Assembly: GCA_964577435.1 (NCBI GenBank)
Contig: CAZNZD010000001.1
Location: forward strand, 1-64,000
Length of the DNA stretch: 64,000 nt
Direction of reading: 5' to 3'
Source: MWDF01 sp964577435
Lineage (GTDB): Bacteria; Bacillota; DTU025; MWDF01
The notes under the pieces are model-generated. The model was given only the letters and a program-made list of their open reading frames with translations. It searched no databases and was not told where the DNA came from. This document shows positions 7,842 through 16,635 of the stretch, one piece after another; the first letter of the stretch is position 1; the number at the start of each line of letters is the position of its first letter. The translations under genes and the position numbers were made by a program.

Positions 7842-9446
7842 CTACTTGACCGGCGTGAGGTTGCGCATGGTGTGGGAGTTGAGGATTGTCAGACCCTCCA
7901 CGCTGGTCCACCCCTTGAACCTGTCGTCCCTGTAGAGCGATATGTTATAAGCTGCGTATATGGGAACCTGATAATAGGCGCCCGCCACTATCTCCTGCAG
8001 CCTTCGAAGCTGGGCAAACTGCTTATCCTCGTCGTTTTCCGAGCGCATCGCGGTTGAGACCTCGTCGAACTCGGCGTCCTTGAAGCCGCCGTAGTTGAAG
8101 CCCGAGACCCTTCCCTCGCCGAGCTCTCCTCTGGAGGAGTGGAAGTAGTAAAAGTACATGTCCCTGGGCTCGGAAAAGCCCATGGAGGTAAGCCCGAGGT
8201 CGAACTGCCCTCCCTTGTACTCGTTTAAGAGAGCGTCCGCCGTCATCGGGGTGTGCACGGCGTTTATGCCGATGCTCCTTAACCCGTATGCGAGATACTC
8301 CGCAGTTGTCATCGAGGTTCCTGCGTTCGGGCATAGCAGCGACACCTTAAGCTTCTTTCCGTCAGGCATCTCCAGGAATTTGTCATTGTCCACGTCCTTG
8401 TAGCCCGCATCCGCCAGGAGCTTCTTGGCCGCGGCAAGGTCCGCCTTGATCGGCTTGATCGCCTTGTTCGCCCACTCGACGAAGGGCATGACAAGCGACG
8501 GGCTCGCAACTGTCCCGTATCCCATAAGCACGGTCTTGATGAGCTTCTCGGAATCGATGCTGAGCGCAACCGCCTTCCTGAAGCTTATGTCGCTGAACGG
8601 GGCCTTCCTCAAATTGAACATGAGCGTAGTGATGGATGTGGTGTTGTTCACGTCCACCTTCACACTCTTATACTGCCCGGGATTGCTCTTGATATCCTCG
8701 GCGATCTGAGGCGGGATCCTGTCGTCGAAGAAGTCGAAGGCTCCGTCTCTTAGCGAAAGTATGCCCATGGTCTGGTCCCTTACCACGATGAGCTCCATCG
8801 TATCGAAATTGTACTTCCTGGTGGGGTGGTCCTTCCTCACCTCCATCACGATGTACTGGCCGTCCACCTTCTCCTTGAGCACCATGGGTCCCGACCCTAC
8901 TGGATTCAGGTTCGCAAAGGCCCTCGGCTGCTTGATGGCCGACCATATGTGCTCGGGGATGATCAGGATGGCCGTTCCCGCGAAGCGCAGGTTGGACACC
9001 GCCGGCGTAGTGAAGGTCATGTCGAAGGACTTGTCGTCCACCTTCTTGACCGATTTGAACGTGGCAAGAATCGCCATCTGGCCCGGGAACTTGTTCTTCA
9101 TGATCATCTCATAGGTGTAGACCACGTCCTCGACCCTGAGGGGTTTGCCGTCCGACCACTTGAAGTTGGGGTTAATTGTCATCCTCCAGGTATAGCTGTC
9201 CTTGGTCTCCCACTTGGACACTATGTTGCCCTTCAGCTTCTTCTCGACCTCGTCGTAGTTGAACAGCGTATCATATATCTCCCCGGTGACAGTCGTCTCC
9301 GTCCCCTGGAAGCCGAAGTAGGGGTTCAGGTTCTTCGCGTCGGTAAGGACGCCAATCCTGAAAATCCGTGAATCGTCCTTGGCGGCTAAGGCTCCTGTTG
9401 TCATCAGTAAGCCGATGAGCAGCAGCGCCAGTGCGACGCGCCTCAT
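7842..9446 (-). CDS. Peptide-binding protein, SBP family 5, with Sec signal peptide
   Basis: This is the extracytoplasmic solute-binding protein of the first importer, 534 aa. The N-terminus MRRVALALLLIGLLMTTG, ending in ALAA, is a normal signal peptide with no lipobox cysteine, so the mature protein should be free in a periplasm. Family-5 traits are FRIGVLTDAKNLNPYFG, YDTLFNYDE, WKTKD-like WETKDSYTWRMTINPNFKWSDG and a late region around KGGQFDLGLTSMGFSEP. Peptide is the likely ligand from the permease and ATPase types, but family 5 also binds nickel, sugars and other solutes. GGGAGG precedes the ATG. Confidence 0.92.
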   Translation of the reverse strand: MRRVALALLLIGLLMTTGALAAKDDSRIFRIGVLTDAKNLNPYFGFQGTETTVTGEIYDTLFNYDEVEKKLKGNIVSKWETKDSYTWRMTINPNFKWSDGKPLRVEDVVYTYEMIMKNKFPGQMAILATFKSVKKVDDKSFDMTFTTPAVSNLRFAGTAILIIPEHIWSAIKQPRAFANLNPVGSGPMVLKEKVDGQYIVMEVRKDHPTRKYNFDTMELIVVRDQTMGILSLRDGAFDFFDDRIPPQIAEDIKSNPGQYKSVKVDVNNTTSITTLMFNLRKAPFSDISFRKAVALSIDSEKLIKTVLMGYGTVASPSLVMPFVEWANKAIKPIKADLAAAKKLLADAGYKDVDNDKFLEMPDGKKLKVSLLCPNAGTSMTTAEYLAYGLRSIGINAVHTPMTADALLNEYKGGQFDLGLTSMGFSEPRDMYFYYFHSSRGELGEGRVSGFNYGGFKDAEFDEVSTAMRSENDEDKQFAQLRRLQEIVAGAYYQVPIYAAYNISLYRDDRFKGWTSVEGLTILNSHTMRNLTPVK

Positions 9447-9470
9447 GATAACACCTCCCTGGGGGTTGGC

Positions 9471-10106
9471 TCAGTCCTTTATCGTCTCCGCCTTCGTGCC
9501 GAATCCCGACTTAGTGGCCGAGTTGTCGAATATCTCCTCTATGTGGACGATGTACACCGGCCTTGATTCCCATCGCTCGGGATGCGGCTGGTGGTATACA
9601 TCGTGCTGTGCGTTGACGAGCTTATGCAGGATTCCATCGTGCACGATCTCGATTTTTCCCCTCACCTCGTAATGGATCACCGGGGGTTCGAAGAAGCTCA
9701 GCGTCACGGCATTTCCCGCGTTGAAGTTCTCCCAACTGTGCTTCTTGGCAAGCTCCATGGAGCTCATCACCGTGAAATCTATCCTCTTCTCGCAGCCCTC
9801 TCCGTACAGAAGGTCAACAAGCAGCTTAAGGCCATCGTCGCTGTAGCCTTCCCTCCAGCCGGATTCGATGTGCTTGAGGTAGGCATCCAGGGTCTCCTGC
9901 ATGTATTCCTTCCTGGGAAGCCAGCCTATGCCCTTGACCGAGGCATTAAGGCCTGCAGGGCCGTCGGATATGAATGTGGGGCAATGGGTGGTGAAGCTTA
10001 GGAACATCTTCGAAGGGTCTACCTTCTCGCCCGACGCGAGCCTTCTTACCATGTCGGCCCTCTTTCCGTAGGCCCATTTGTAGAAACTGGACGGCATATC
10101 CATCAT
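9471..10106 (-). CDS. Unrecognised cytosolic protein upstream of the peptide importer
   Basis: This is a soluble protein of 211 aa that I cannot place with confidence. The start at ATG 10106 is chosen because GGAGG lies exactly 8 nt upstream; a longer open frame to 10274 has no such signal. It begins MMDMPSSFYKWAYGKRADMV. It contains an aromatic and acidic middle and a C-terminal half with alternating beta-like segments (GNAVTLSFFEPPVIHYEVRG, KIEIVHDGILHKLVNAQHDV) and HQPHPERWESRPVYIVHIEE. The beta-rich half could be a small barrel, but that is only a guess. It ends 24 nt before the binding-protein gene on the same strand, so it is probably co-transcribed and connected with uptake or use of the imported solute. 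Confidence 0.65.
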   Translation of the reverse strand: MMDMPSSFYKWAYGKRADMVRRLASGEKVDPSKMFLSFTTHCPTFISDGPAGLNASVKGIGWLPRKEYMQETLDAYLKHIESGWREGYSDDGLKLLVDLLYGEGCEKRIDFTVMSSMELAKKHSWENFNAGNAVTLSFFEPPVIHYEVRGKIEIVHDGILHKLVNAQHDVYHQPHPERWESRPVYIVHIEEIFDNSATKSGFGTKAETIKD

Positions 10107-10312
10107 GTGAAAAACCTCCATCCGAGCGTGGGTTCGATGCAAATAGCTAATATGGCCTGTACTGGGGGACAATGCCGGACTCGGCGACGGTTCCCAGAAC
10201 GGGCAGTCGGGAAACGATATGCCTTTTTTTTCACCTGAGGGCTTGTAGACGGCTTCCGCAGTAGTGACAGACAAGTCGCCCAGACCCGCAGATTGGATGA
10301 TCTGATGACTGC

Positions 10313-10338
10313 CGGGGCTAGAGACAAGCCAAGCCCCG
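10313..10338 (-). terminator. Weak hairpin after the exported-protein gene
   Basis: A 7-bp GC-rich inverted repeat (CGGGGCT at 10313-10319 with AGCCCCG at 10332-10338) lies about 30 nt downstream of the 10368-10964 stop. No T-run follows, so termination is only a possibility. The rest of the 261-base gap 10107-10367 shows an A-rich tract near 10203-10212 but no clear gene. Confidence 0.3.
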
Positions 10339-10367
10339 CAATCCCGGCTTTGTTGAGCGAATAAGCC

Positions 10368-10964
10368 CTACTGCTGCTTAAGCTCGAAGAACCTCATGTC
10401 GGTCCTTGGTGTGCCGTCGTCGTTTAGCATGGGCTCGTTCAGGTAATAGTAGATGTTGAGCACTCCGCCCTGGCCGGTCTTCAGCCTCACTCCGGCAAGC
10501 ACGCCTTCCACCAGCATGTAGTAGATCTCGCCGCGGTACTGTCCCATGATCTTCCCGTAGATCTCATCCATCAGCTTGTTGTAAGCTGTGGCAAGCTTCT
10601 CAGCGGAAAGGCCGGTGGCAGCGCTTAAGACCATGCCGTGGTCGTCGCCGTATGAGTACCAGTCATAGGTCATGAAGTCATTCATGCTTATGGCATACTC
10701 GGTCTGGACGCAAGCCAGCTTATCACCTTCGTAGGCGAGCCTAAGGAGCACTGCGGCCTTGTCGCGGGGTATGCTGGTCTCGACGCTCTTCCAGCCTCCC
10801 ACAGGAGTACTTTCGGTGAACGTTACCCCCACGATGTTCGCAATGGTAGCCTGGGCAGCCACGAAAGTTACCGGCAGCTCCGCATTCATCTTGAATGCCA
10901 TGGCTGATGCGGACAAAGCAAGGATTGCCATAAGTGCCGCAATTACTGTGAATGACCTTCTCAT
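10368..10964 (-). CDS. Exported protein of unknown function
   Basis: This is a 198-residue protein with a clear signal peptide (MRRSFTVIAALMAILALSAS, then AMA as the cleavage site). The mature part starts FKMNAELPVTF. I do not recognise the family. The sequence has an alpha/beta character with TEYAISMNDFMTYDWYSYGDDHG, an acidic helix around NKLMDEIYGKIMGQYRG and a C-terminal strand-rich segment ending DMRFFELKQQ. There are no cysteine pairs or catalytic motifs. It stands alone between the two peptide-transport loci and has its own upstream gap, so it is likely a single-gene unit. A GGGAGG lies ahead of the ATG. Confidence 0.7.
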   Translation of the reverse strand: MRRSFTVIAALMAILALSASAMAFKMNAELPVTFVAAQATIANIVGVTFTESTPVGGWKSVETSIPRDKAAVLLRLAYEGDKLACVQTEYAISMNDFMTYDWYSYGDDHGMVLSAATGLSAEKLATAYNKLMDEIYGKIMGQYRGEIYYMLVEGVLAGVRLKTGQGGVLNIYYYLNEPMLNDDGTPRTDMRFFELKQQ

Positions 10965-11558
10965 CGTCTTCTGCCTCCCTGTATCGAATATGCATTAGGG
11001 GCGCATTTGCCCCGGTTGCGCTTTCCCGAAGGGGCATCTCCTCCACATTAAGCCTTCCTACGCCGCCCAGCAGGATGCGGTTTGTCAAATTCTCCTTAAG
11101 TAATTCTATGAGTGGCTGCACTGTCCTTCCGGCTTTCGTTGTTTTTTAAGCATAATTTTGCAATTTCTTGTCAGCCTGGGGGGTTCGCCCTAGCTGAAAG
11201 GCAATATCCTGCAAGCAGCCTATTATATGCAATAGTGCTCCAATTGGCCGTCCGTCCCCCTACGCTGTTTCTCATCTTATCCGACGAGACTCCTTGATTG
11301 CTGTTACGGGGAAGGCCATGTCAGGCTTATGCGCCCAGCAGTCCCGGGTACTGCCCCCCAGGCTTCTGCACACAACTTACATCCTCTGCCTGTTTAGGAA
11401 TCACACTTGGCGTGCGCTAAGGGCCCTCTTCAGGCATTCATGCACTGCTGCATATTCTGCCTTCTTCAATAATTGATGCATCACATCGCATTAGCGTGTT
11501 AAAATATCTATCAATATACGCACATGTAGAAACAATATGCGTATCGAGGAGGGCGGCA
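10965..11558. promoter_or_regulatory. Divergent intergenic region between two transport loci
   Basis: This 594-base stretch lies between the minus-strand exported protein and the plus-strand second importer. I see no gene that I would defend. Features present are a TATAAT on the minus strand (11222-11227) and a 7-bp inverted repeat ATACGCA (11516-11522) / TGCGTAT (11538-11544) ending 15 nt before the binding-protein ATG. The latter could be an operator or a leader hairpin. A GGGGC/GCCCC hairpin lies at about 10997-11012. The region is a plausible home for control of peptide uptake. Confidence 0.35.
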
Positions 11559-13136
11559 ATGAAGAGGACGTTAACGGCATTAGCACTTAGCCTGCTGCTC
11601 ATAGCTGCGTTCGGCGCCACCGTACTGGGCGCTACACCGGTGAAGGGCGGAACACTAAAAGTCGCAGTCACCAGCATACAGCAGCTCGGGCTGTACAAAT
11701 CGGCCAGCAACGATGAGAATGACGCGACCAGCCTTATCTTCGACCAGCTTTTCATCATCGGCAAGAACGATTTCAAACCGGTGCCGCACCTGGCGGAAAG
11801 CTGGAGCAACCCTGACCCTCTGACATGGGTCTTCAAGCTCCGCAAGGGGACGATGTTCCATGACGACAACGCTGTATTCCCCAAGGGCAAGAGCCGCGAA
11901 GTCACCGCGGACGACGTCGTATACTCGGTCAACAGGATGATAAAGAACTCCACATCCTTCGTGCTGGGCCCCATCACCAGCGTTAAGGCCCTCGACCGCT
12001 ATACTGTGGAGATAAAGACCGAGACCCCGCAGCCTTTCCTCGTAAACGATTCCAACAGGCTTGCCAGGATGTCCGTAGTTCCCAAGGAGGCTATAGACAA
12101 GCTTGGAGAAGACGGTTTCGCAAAGACCCCCATAGGTAGCGGCCCGTTTAAGTTCAAGAGCTTCTCCCCCGATTCGGGTCTTCTTATCGTAAGAAACGAG
12201 CTCTACTGGCTCCCCGTGTACCTTGATGCGGTAGAGTTCGTCACCATACCGGACCCCGCGGTACAAACATTGGCCCTGCAGTCTGGGGAAGTGCATGTGG
12301 TGAAGCACCTGTTCAACCTGGAAGTCGCCCAGACTTTCGAGAAGAACCCGAACTTCAACCTCTATTCCAGGGGTGGATCCTACCGCGGCCTCGGCTTTAA
12401 TGTGACGGTGCCCCCTTATGACAACTGGGAAGTTCGTGACGCCATCTCCAAGCTGCTTGACATCGATTCAGCCTTCAAGGCCGTAATCGGTGCGCACGGA
12501 GAGCGCGCATACGGCCAGTGCCCCCCGTGGGTCCCCCATGGTTACGACCCGACGTTGAAATCCCTCTGGAGCTATGATCCCGCGGCAGGGCTTAAGCTCC
12601 TTGAAAAGAACGGCTTCAAGGACACCAACAGCGACGGCTTCCTGGAGTGGAACGGCAAACCCTTCAAGGTCGAGATAAAGACGCTTGCTGGCTCGCAGGT
12701 GAAGGTCCTTACGATTCTTGCTACGCAGTTGAGGGAGAAGGGCATCAACGCCGGAGTCCTCCAGCAGGATACGGCGGTTTGGGCTGACGACCTCGTGCAG
12801 GGTAAAACGACCTTGTTCTTCGATTACAGCTTCGCGGGGACCACAGGCTTCCACTCGCTCTTCCACAGCTCAATGATCGGCAAGTCCAACACTCACTACT
12901 TCAAGAACGCTGAAGTGGACAAGCTCCTGGACGAAGCGCTTACCAAGACGAACTTCAACGAGCTCTCCACACTGTGGAAGAAGGCGCAGAAGATAGTGTT
13001 CGAACAGAGGGCAGGCATCCCGATGTACTTCGAATGGAGCTACATGATAGCCAACAAGAAGGTGAACGACATTGTCCCGCCGTGGGGCGGCTTCAACCTC
13101 GTGACCATAGAGAACAACGTCTGGCTCAGCAAGTAG
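11559..13136 (+). CDS. Second peptide-type binding protein, SBP family 5
   Basis: This is the 525-residue solute-binding protein of a second importer. The start at ATG 11559 (MKRTLTALALSLLLIAAFGA) has GAGGAGGG upstream; the open frame extending to 11496 lacks a signal. The signal peptide ends near VLGATP with no lipobox cysteine, as in the first system. Family-5 hallmarks are the entry KGGTLKVAVTSIQQL, the LTWVFKLRKGTMFHDD strand, and MIKNSTSFVLGPITSVKALDRYTVEI. A perfect 11-bp hairpin separates it from the downstream permease gene, which could set binding protein above permease levels. Peptide as ligand is inferred from the neighbouring peptidase. Confidence 0.92.
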   Translation: MKRTLTALALSLLLIAAFGATVLGATPVKGGTLKVAVTSIQQLGLYKSASNDENDATSLIFDQLFIIGKNDFKPVPHLAESWSNPDPLTWVFKLRKGTMFHDDNAVFPKGKSREVTADDVVYSVNRMIKNSTSFVLGPITSVKALDRYTVEIKTETPQPFLVNDSNRLARMSVVPKEAIDKLGEDGFAKTPIGSGPFKFKSFSPDSGLLIVRNELYWLPVYLDAVEFVTIPDPAVQTLALQSGEVHVVKHLFNLEVAQTFEKNPNFNLYSRGGSYRGLGFNVTVPPYDNWEVRDAISKLLDIDSAFKAVIGAHGERAYGQCPPWVPHGYDPTLKSLWSYDPAAGLKLLEKNGFKDTNSDGFLEWNGKPFKVEIKTLAGSQVKVLTILATQLREKGINAGVLQQDTAVWADDLVQGKTTLFFDYSFAGTTGFHSLFHSSMIGKSNTHYFKNAEVDKLLDEALTKTNFNELSTLWKKAQKIVFEQRAGIPMYFEWSYMIANKKVNDIVPPWGGFNLVTIENNVWLSK

Positions 13137-13160
13137 GCTCAAGCCAGGGCAGCTCATTAA

Positions 13161-13188
13161 GGCCGGGCCCTGTGAAAAGGGCCCGGCC
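13161..13188 (+). other. Intercistronic GC hairpin between binding protein and permease
   Basis: This is a perfect 11-bp inverted repeat, GGCCGGGCCCT (13161-13171) and AGGGCCCGGCC (13178-13188), with a 6-nt loop. It starts 24 nt after the binding-protein stop and ends 22 nt before the permease start. There is no T-run, so it is better read as a partial terminator or an mRNA-stabilising structure. Such hairpins commonly protect the binding-protein message in importer operons. Confidence 0.6.
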
Positions 13189-13210
13189 AATCATGAAATA
13201 GGGGTTTGAA

Positions 13211-14158
13211 GTGGGCAAATATCTTATTAGGCGCATCTTGATAACCATACCCGTGCTTTTCGGCATAACTTTCATAGTTTTCGCCATGGTGTCCTTCGCT
13301 CCGGGAAGTGCAATAAGCCTTATGCTCAGCAACGAGAACGTAAACGTCGCAAACGTCGACACTCTCGCCGAGGAGCTTGGGCTGGAGCTTCCGTGGTACC
13401 AGCAGTACGCGAAGTACATGGGCAGGCTCCTTAAAGGCGACATGGGGCGCTCCATCCAGTACAACAGGCCCGTCGGCGAGATGATATGGGAGAAAGTGGG
13501 GAACACTGTCCTGCTGTCAGTAAGCGCGATGCTTGTCGCGGTCCTCATATCCATACCTCTCGGGGTTCTGGCTGCGGCGAAGCGGCGGTCGGCCATCGAC
13601 TACCTTGCGACCGGCTTAGCCCTCGTCGGAGTTTCCATCCCCGGATTCTACCTTAGCCTTATTCTCATAATCGTCTTCGGGCTCAAGCTCGGCTGGCTGC
13701 CGATAAGGGGCCTGCCCAGCTACGATGTGACCTTCGTGAAGATGGTGAGGCACCTTACCCTTCCTTCAATCGCCCTAGGGTCGATGCTGTCGGGCGTGCT
13801 GACTCGCCTGACAAGGGCATCCGTGCTGGAGGCGATGTCCCAGGATTACGTAAGGACGGCAAGGTCGAAGGGGCTTTCGCAGACTTCGGTGCTGTTCAAG
13901 CATGCCTTGAGAAATGCGCTGCTACCAGTGCTTACGACGATTGGCATGCAGTTCGGCTCCCTTCTCGGAGGCGCGGTGATAATTGAGACAATATTCTCGC
14001 TTCCCGGCCTGGGGATGCTTTCGATGAACGCAGTGAAATTCAGGGACATACCGCTGATCCAGGGGACGGTGCTTGTGTTCGCAGTGGCATTCGTAATCGT
14101 CCAGCTGATAGTGGATATGCTGTATGTGCTGGTTGACCCGAGGATCAGATATGAGTGA
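13211..14158 (+). CDS. Peptide ABC transporter permease (OppB/DppB type), second locus
   Basis: This is a 315-residue pore subunit. It begins with GTG at 13211 (MGKYLIRRILITIPVLFGIT), an N-terminal helix typical of OppB proteins. The cytoplasmic coupling segment is DYVRTARSKGLSQTSVLFKHALRNALLPV, followed by GSLLGGAVIIETIFSLPGLG, and it ends in the usual DPRIRYE. It is clearly paralogous to the permease at 6858-7826 but not a recent copy. The gene overlaps the next permease gene by eight bases. No ATPase gene follows, which is unusual for this family. Confidence 0.93.
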   Translation: MGKYLIRRILITIPVLFGITFIVFAMVSFAPGSAISLMLSNENVNVANVDTLAEELGLELPWYQQYAKYMGRLLKGDMGRSIQYNRPVGEMIWEKVGNTVLLSVSAMLVAVLISIPLGVLAAAKRRSAIDYLATGLALVGVSIPGFYLSLILIIVFGLKLGWLPIRGLPSYDVTFVKMVRHLTLPSIALGSMLSGVLTRLTRASVLEAMSQDYVRTARSKGLSQTSVLFKHALRNALLPVLTTIGMQFGSLLGGAVIIETIFSLPGLGMLSMNAVKFRDIPLIQGTVLVFAVAFVIVQLIVDMLYVLVDPRIRYE

Positions 14159-15032
14159 GAAGATCGGCGGCAAGGTATCGTTGCTACGGAAGAACAGGGT
14201 AATCAGGTCCTTCGCGAGGCATAAGCTTGGCTTGCTGGGGGTGTTCATGCTGCTGGGGTTCGTGCTCATAGCTGCCCTGGCGCCTGTCATCATCCCCGCG
14301 GACCCTTACACGATGAAGCTGGAGGAGCCCTTCCTGCCCCTAGGAAGCCAAGGGCATCCTCTGGGCACGGACAATTTCGGAAGGGATATGCTCGCAAGGC
14401 TGGCTTATGGGGCGAGGATCTCCCTTCTAATAGGCATAGTGGTAGTCTCGGTGGCGGCAGTGCTGGGGACCGTGCTGGGCCTTCTGGCAGGCTACTACGG
14501 CGGCTGGGCAGACTTCGCGGTCATGAGGCTTGTGGAGGTGTTCCATTCTTTCCCCTTCCTCATACTTGTTATAGCGGTCATGGCAATACTCGGTCCCAGC
14601 ATATTCAACGTGATGTGGGTGCTGGGCGTGGTCAGCTGGCCGTCTTATGCAAGGATAGTGCGCGCCCAGGTGCTTTCCCTCAAATCACAGGACTTCGTAT
14701 CGGCCGCAAAGGCGACAGGCTGCGGGGATGCCAGGATAATCTTCCGGCATATCCTGCCCAACACTCTGACTCCGATAATCGTTCAGGCGACCCTAGGGAT
14801 TCCAGGTGCCATACTCTCGTCTGCGAGCCTGGGTTTCCTAGGGTTCGGTGTGCAGCCCCCCACCCCTGAATGGGGCTCCATGGTATCTGAGGGTAAGGAC
14901 TTCATAATGCTCAACTCTAACCTGATCATATGGCCGGGCCTGTGCATCTTCATGGTGGTCCTTAGCTTCAATTTCATCGGGGATGCGCTGAGGGACACCC
15001 TTGACCCAAGGCTTGCAAGGGAGCTTAAATAG
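14151..15032 (+). CDS. Peptide ABC transporter permease (OppC/DppC type), second locus
   Basis: This is the second pore subunit of the second importer, 293 aa from the ATG at 14151. Features are the basic N-terminus and first helix (FARHKLGLLGVFMLLGFVLI), LGTDNFGRDMLARLAYGARISLL, GYYGGWADFAVMRLVEVFHSFPFL and the coupling segment DFVSAAKATGCGDARIIFRHILPNTL. The start overlaps the preceding stop, indicating translational coupling. The next gene is a peptidase, not an ATPase, so the energising subunits must come from elsewhere, possibly the ATPases at 3927-5923. Confidence 0.93.
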   Translation: MSEKIGGKVSLLRKNRVIRSFARHKLGLLGVFMLLGFVLIAALAPVIIPADPYTMKLEEPFLPLGSQGHPLGTDNFGRDMLARLAYGARISLLIGIVVVSVAAVLGTVLGLLAGYYGGWADFAVMRLVEVFHSFPFLILVIAVMAILGPSIFNVMWVLGVVSWPSYARIVRAQVLSLKSQDFVSAAKATGCGDARIIFRHILPNTLTPIIVQATLGIPGAILSSASLGFLGFGVQPPTPEWGSMVSEGKDFIMLNSNLIIWPGLCIFMVVLSFNFIGDALRDTLDPRLARELK

Positions 15033-15080
15033 GAAGCTTCGGCAGCGGCAGGAGCCGTGCCGATAGATGGAGGTAATCGG

Positions 15081-16430
15081 ATGACTATCGACGAACGGCT
15101 GGCCAAAGTGCCGGATTTCAAGGAATTCTACGGTGTCGACGAGCTCTACGGGCACGCAAGGCGGGTGGCCGAGCAGAATCCCGGCCTTTGCAGGCTCAGC
15201 TATGTTGGAAGCTCCAAGTCCGGCGAACGGATCCCGATGGTGAGCGTGGGCGACGGGCCGGAATCCATACTGCTTTTCGCCTCCCCGCACCCGAACGAGC
15301 CGATAGGCGCGATGATGGCATACTTCGTGCTGGACGAGGTCGTGTCGGACGCCTCCATGAGGACCGGGCGCACCTGGCATTTCATACCCTGCATAGACCC
15401 TGACGGAACCAGGCTCAACGAGGGCTGGTTCAAGGGCCCCTATACCATCAAGAACTATGCAAAGCACTTCTATAGGCCCAAGGGTGACGACCAGGCTGAA
15501 TGGACCTTCCCCATAGAGTACAAGACTTTCAAGTTCGACAAACCCAGCCCCGAGACGCGGGCGCTTATGAACGCAATCGAGACGACGAGGCCGTCTGTGA
15601 TGTATTCGCTTCACAACGCAGGCTTCGGCGGGGCCTATTACTATATATCCTACCCGCTTGAGAAGGCATATCAGACATTCCACAAGCTGCCTCAAGAGAG
15701 GGGGCTCCCGCTGTCCTTAGGCGAGCCCGAGGTGCCATACTGCGAGCAGTACGCCCCGGCGATTTATCGAACGAACCTAGTGACGGATGCATATGACTAT
15801 TACGAGAAATTCGGCAAGGGCGACCCGGCGCAGTACATGTTCGGAGGCGCCTCCAGCAGGGACTTCGCGGACAGGGTGAGCAAACCGTTCACTATCATCA
15901 CCGAGGTGCCCTACTTCAAGTCCCCCAAGATAGGTGACCTTTCCAAGTGCGGCAGGAGCAGGAAGGAGATCATCCTTGCCGGTGTAGAGCGGTCGAGGCA
16001 GATGCTGTCCTTCGTCCAGTCAGTAATAGACGAGACCATATCCGAGGTTAAGGAGGGGGCAATCCTCAGGGATGCCGCCGCCAAGTTCGCGCTGACTCTC
16101 GCCAAGCAGCTTGAAGGCGAGACCAAGTGGGCGAACGAAGAACCAGGCATGGACGAGGAGGCGACCGTCGCTCAGGAAGCGGATGCGCTATACATAGGAG
16201 TCTTCTACAAGATGCTCATCGTCTCCATGTACAGAAGAGCGCTCGGCATGCAGATTGCCAAAGGCGCATCAGAGAAGCTGATGCAAGCTTACGCACAGCT
16301 CGATTTGGCAATTGACGGCTGGGCTGAGGAGATAGAGCGCGAGCTGAATTACGAGGTCGTCGCTATCAGGGACCTTGTGCAGATACAATACGGCGCGCTG
16401 CTGGCTGTACTTGAGGCTCTTGGGAAGTAG
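15081..16430 (+). CDS. M14-type zinc carboxypeptidase family protein
   Basis: This is a 449-residue cytosolic protein with no signal peptide. The start ATG at 15081 has GGAGG 7 nt upstream. It shows the M14 metallopeptidase zinc ligands: FASPHPNEPIG (HxxE) near residue 71, and SLHNAGFGG for the later histidine near residue 175. IDPDGTRLNEGWF matches the substrate-pocket region. Family knowledge says such enzymes remove C-terminal residues or hydrolyse acylated amino acids with a bound Zn2+. Its position 48 nt after the permease gene suggests it processes peptides imported by that system. The C-terminal ~150 residues are helical and not part of the classic domain. Confidence 0.82.
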   Translation: MTIDERLAKVPDFKEFYGVDELYGHARRVAEQNPGLCRLSYVGSSKSGERIPMVSVGDGPESILLFASPHPNEPIGAMMAYFVLDEVVSDASMRTGRTWHFIPCIDPDGTRLNEGWFKGPYTIKNYAKHFYRPKGDDQAEWTFPIEYKTFKFDKPSPETRALMNAIETTRPSVMYSLHNAGFGGAYYYISYPLEKAYQTFHKLPQERGLPLSLGEPEVPYCEQYAPAIYRTNLVTDAYDYYEKFGKGDPAQYMFGGASSRDFADRVSKPFTIITEVPYFKSPKIGDLSKCGRSRKEIILAGVERSRQMLSFVQSVIDETISEVKEGAILRDAAAKFALTLAKQLEGETKWANEEPGMDEEATVAQEADALYIGVFYKMLIVSMYRRALGMQIAKGASEKLMQAYAQLDLAIDGWAEEIERELNYEVVAIRDLVQIQYGALLAVLEALGK

Positions 16431-16474
16431 CTTGTCAAATTGAGCCACCCACGGTGAAGAAGTTCCGATTCTAA

Positions 16475-16511
16475 GGTTAAGGGTCAGTGCAACGGCATCT
16501 GGCCCTTAACC
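16475..16511 (+). terminator. Hairpin terminator of the second importer operon
   Basis: A 13-bp stem (GGTTAAGGGTCAG at 16475-16487 pairing with CTGGCCCTTAACC at 16499-16511) lies 45 nt after the peptidase stop and is followed by ATTCTCCTT. It sits between convergent genes and could serve both strands. Confidence 0.65.
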
Positions 16512-16635
16512 ATTCTCCTTAATTGGAGTCCAGTCCTATTCGGTGCTTTCTCCCTTGCAAGCCTTTTTGAAATCATAGGCGACTATTAGCGGCATAGGAA
16601 CAACCGTCCTCAAGAAACCCCCTATAGGCGCGCTC

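Noticed and set aside
10741..11121. 126-codon minus-strand frame overlapping the exported-protein start
   Set aside because: It overlaps the signal-peptide region of a better gene in another frame and lacks a credible start signal.
11160..11480. Riboswitch or 6S-like RNA in the divergent region
   Set aside because: I could not match any conserved core or build a convincing secondary structure by eye.
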